Assembly: GCF_013340845.1 (NCBI RefSeq)
Contig: NZ_AP020335.1
Coordinates: forward strand, 992,001 to 1,056,000
Direction of reading: 5' to 3'
Length of the DNA stretch: 64,000 bases
Source of the DNA: Hydrogenovibrio marinus
GTDB lineage: Bacteria > Pseudomonadota > Gammaproteobacteria > Thiomicrospirales > Thiomicrospiraceae
The notes under the pieces are model-generated. The model saw only the letters and a list, made by a program, of their open reading frames with translations, did not search any database and was not told where the DNA came from. The number at the start of each line of letters is the position of its first letter. Position 1 is the first letter of the stretch. Shown in pieces: positions 63,974 through 64,000 of the stretch. The translations under genes and the position numbers were made by a program.

Positions 63974-64000
63974 AGTTGCAGTTAATTCAATATAGAAGTT

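Overview
The window is a bacterial chromosome segment. Its gene content and order (ruvCAB, tolQRAB-pal-cpoB, bamD/rluD/pgeF, rpsF-rpsR-rplI-dnaB-alr, nadC/ampD, DUF2232 between S18 and L9) point to a gammaproteobacterium. Several low-GC marine-type features (a glucosylglycerate solute operon, many c-di-GMP proteins, a membrane-anchored cytochrome c, a dispersed 18-nt repeat) suggest a sulfur-oxidising relative of the Thiomicrospira/Hydrogenovibrio group. That placement is inference; no rRNA lies in the window.

Layout. 1-3420 is the end of an integrated element: a partial IS3-family insertion, a hypothetical gene whose 3' end is cut by it, an AlpA-type regulator, another hypothetical gene and a P4-type tyrosine integrase, ending at a short match to a tRNA-Arg 3' end that looks like an attachment core. 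3580-12780 is a signalling and osmolyte region: PAS-GGDEF cyclase, a gene with a Fur-like site, thpR, an ANTAR response regulator, an EAL protein, then a four-gene operon (membrane sensor-like protein, glucosyl-phosphoglycerate phosphatase, its synthase, and a GH13 glucosylglycerate/sucrose-type phosphorylase). The EAL protein and the membrane protein appear to share the same sensor-type domain. 13302-17274 holds a YeeN-type YebC protein, an outer-membrane patatin and an SDR. 17465-29601 is a dense forward run: DUF502, aspS, nadA, ruvCAB, tolQRAB-pal-cpoB and queC, followed by two identical tRNA-Lys genes.

30075-38636 holds a Rossmann protein, then DtxR-ntrB-ntrC with a small membrane protein and a methyltransferase-like protein, a cytochrome c membrane protein behind an FNR-type palindrome, a membrane protein, a lone P-II protein and psd. 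38763-48134 has argG, pgpA, a rhodanese, a dicarboxylate-type carrier, sucCD, nadE and a GAF-GGDEF-EAL protein. 48145-63869 has bamD, rluD, pgeF, a CPA2 antiporter, nadC, ampD, flavodoxin, the S6/S18/L9 operon, dnaB, alr, a Nudix hydrolase, a MATE exporter and ychJ. NAD synthesis is spread over nadA, nadC and nadE.

The most striking unexplained signal is a dispersed repeat, AAAATCTRCCAGGTTGGG, at ten loci (14 units). It occurs as head-to-head pairs forming hairpins between genes, as single intergenic copies, and as in-frame coding sequence within thpR, pgeF and ychJ, in three different reading registers. This distribution resembles DNA uptake signals or REP-like elements and is the best candidate here for an undescribed system.
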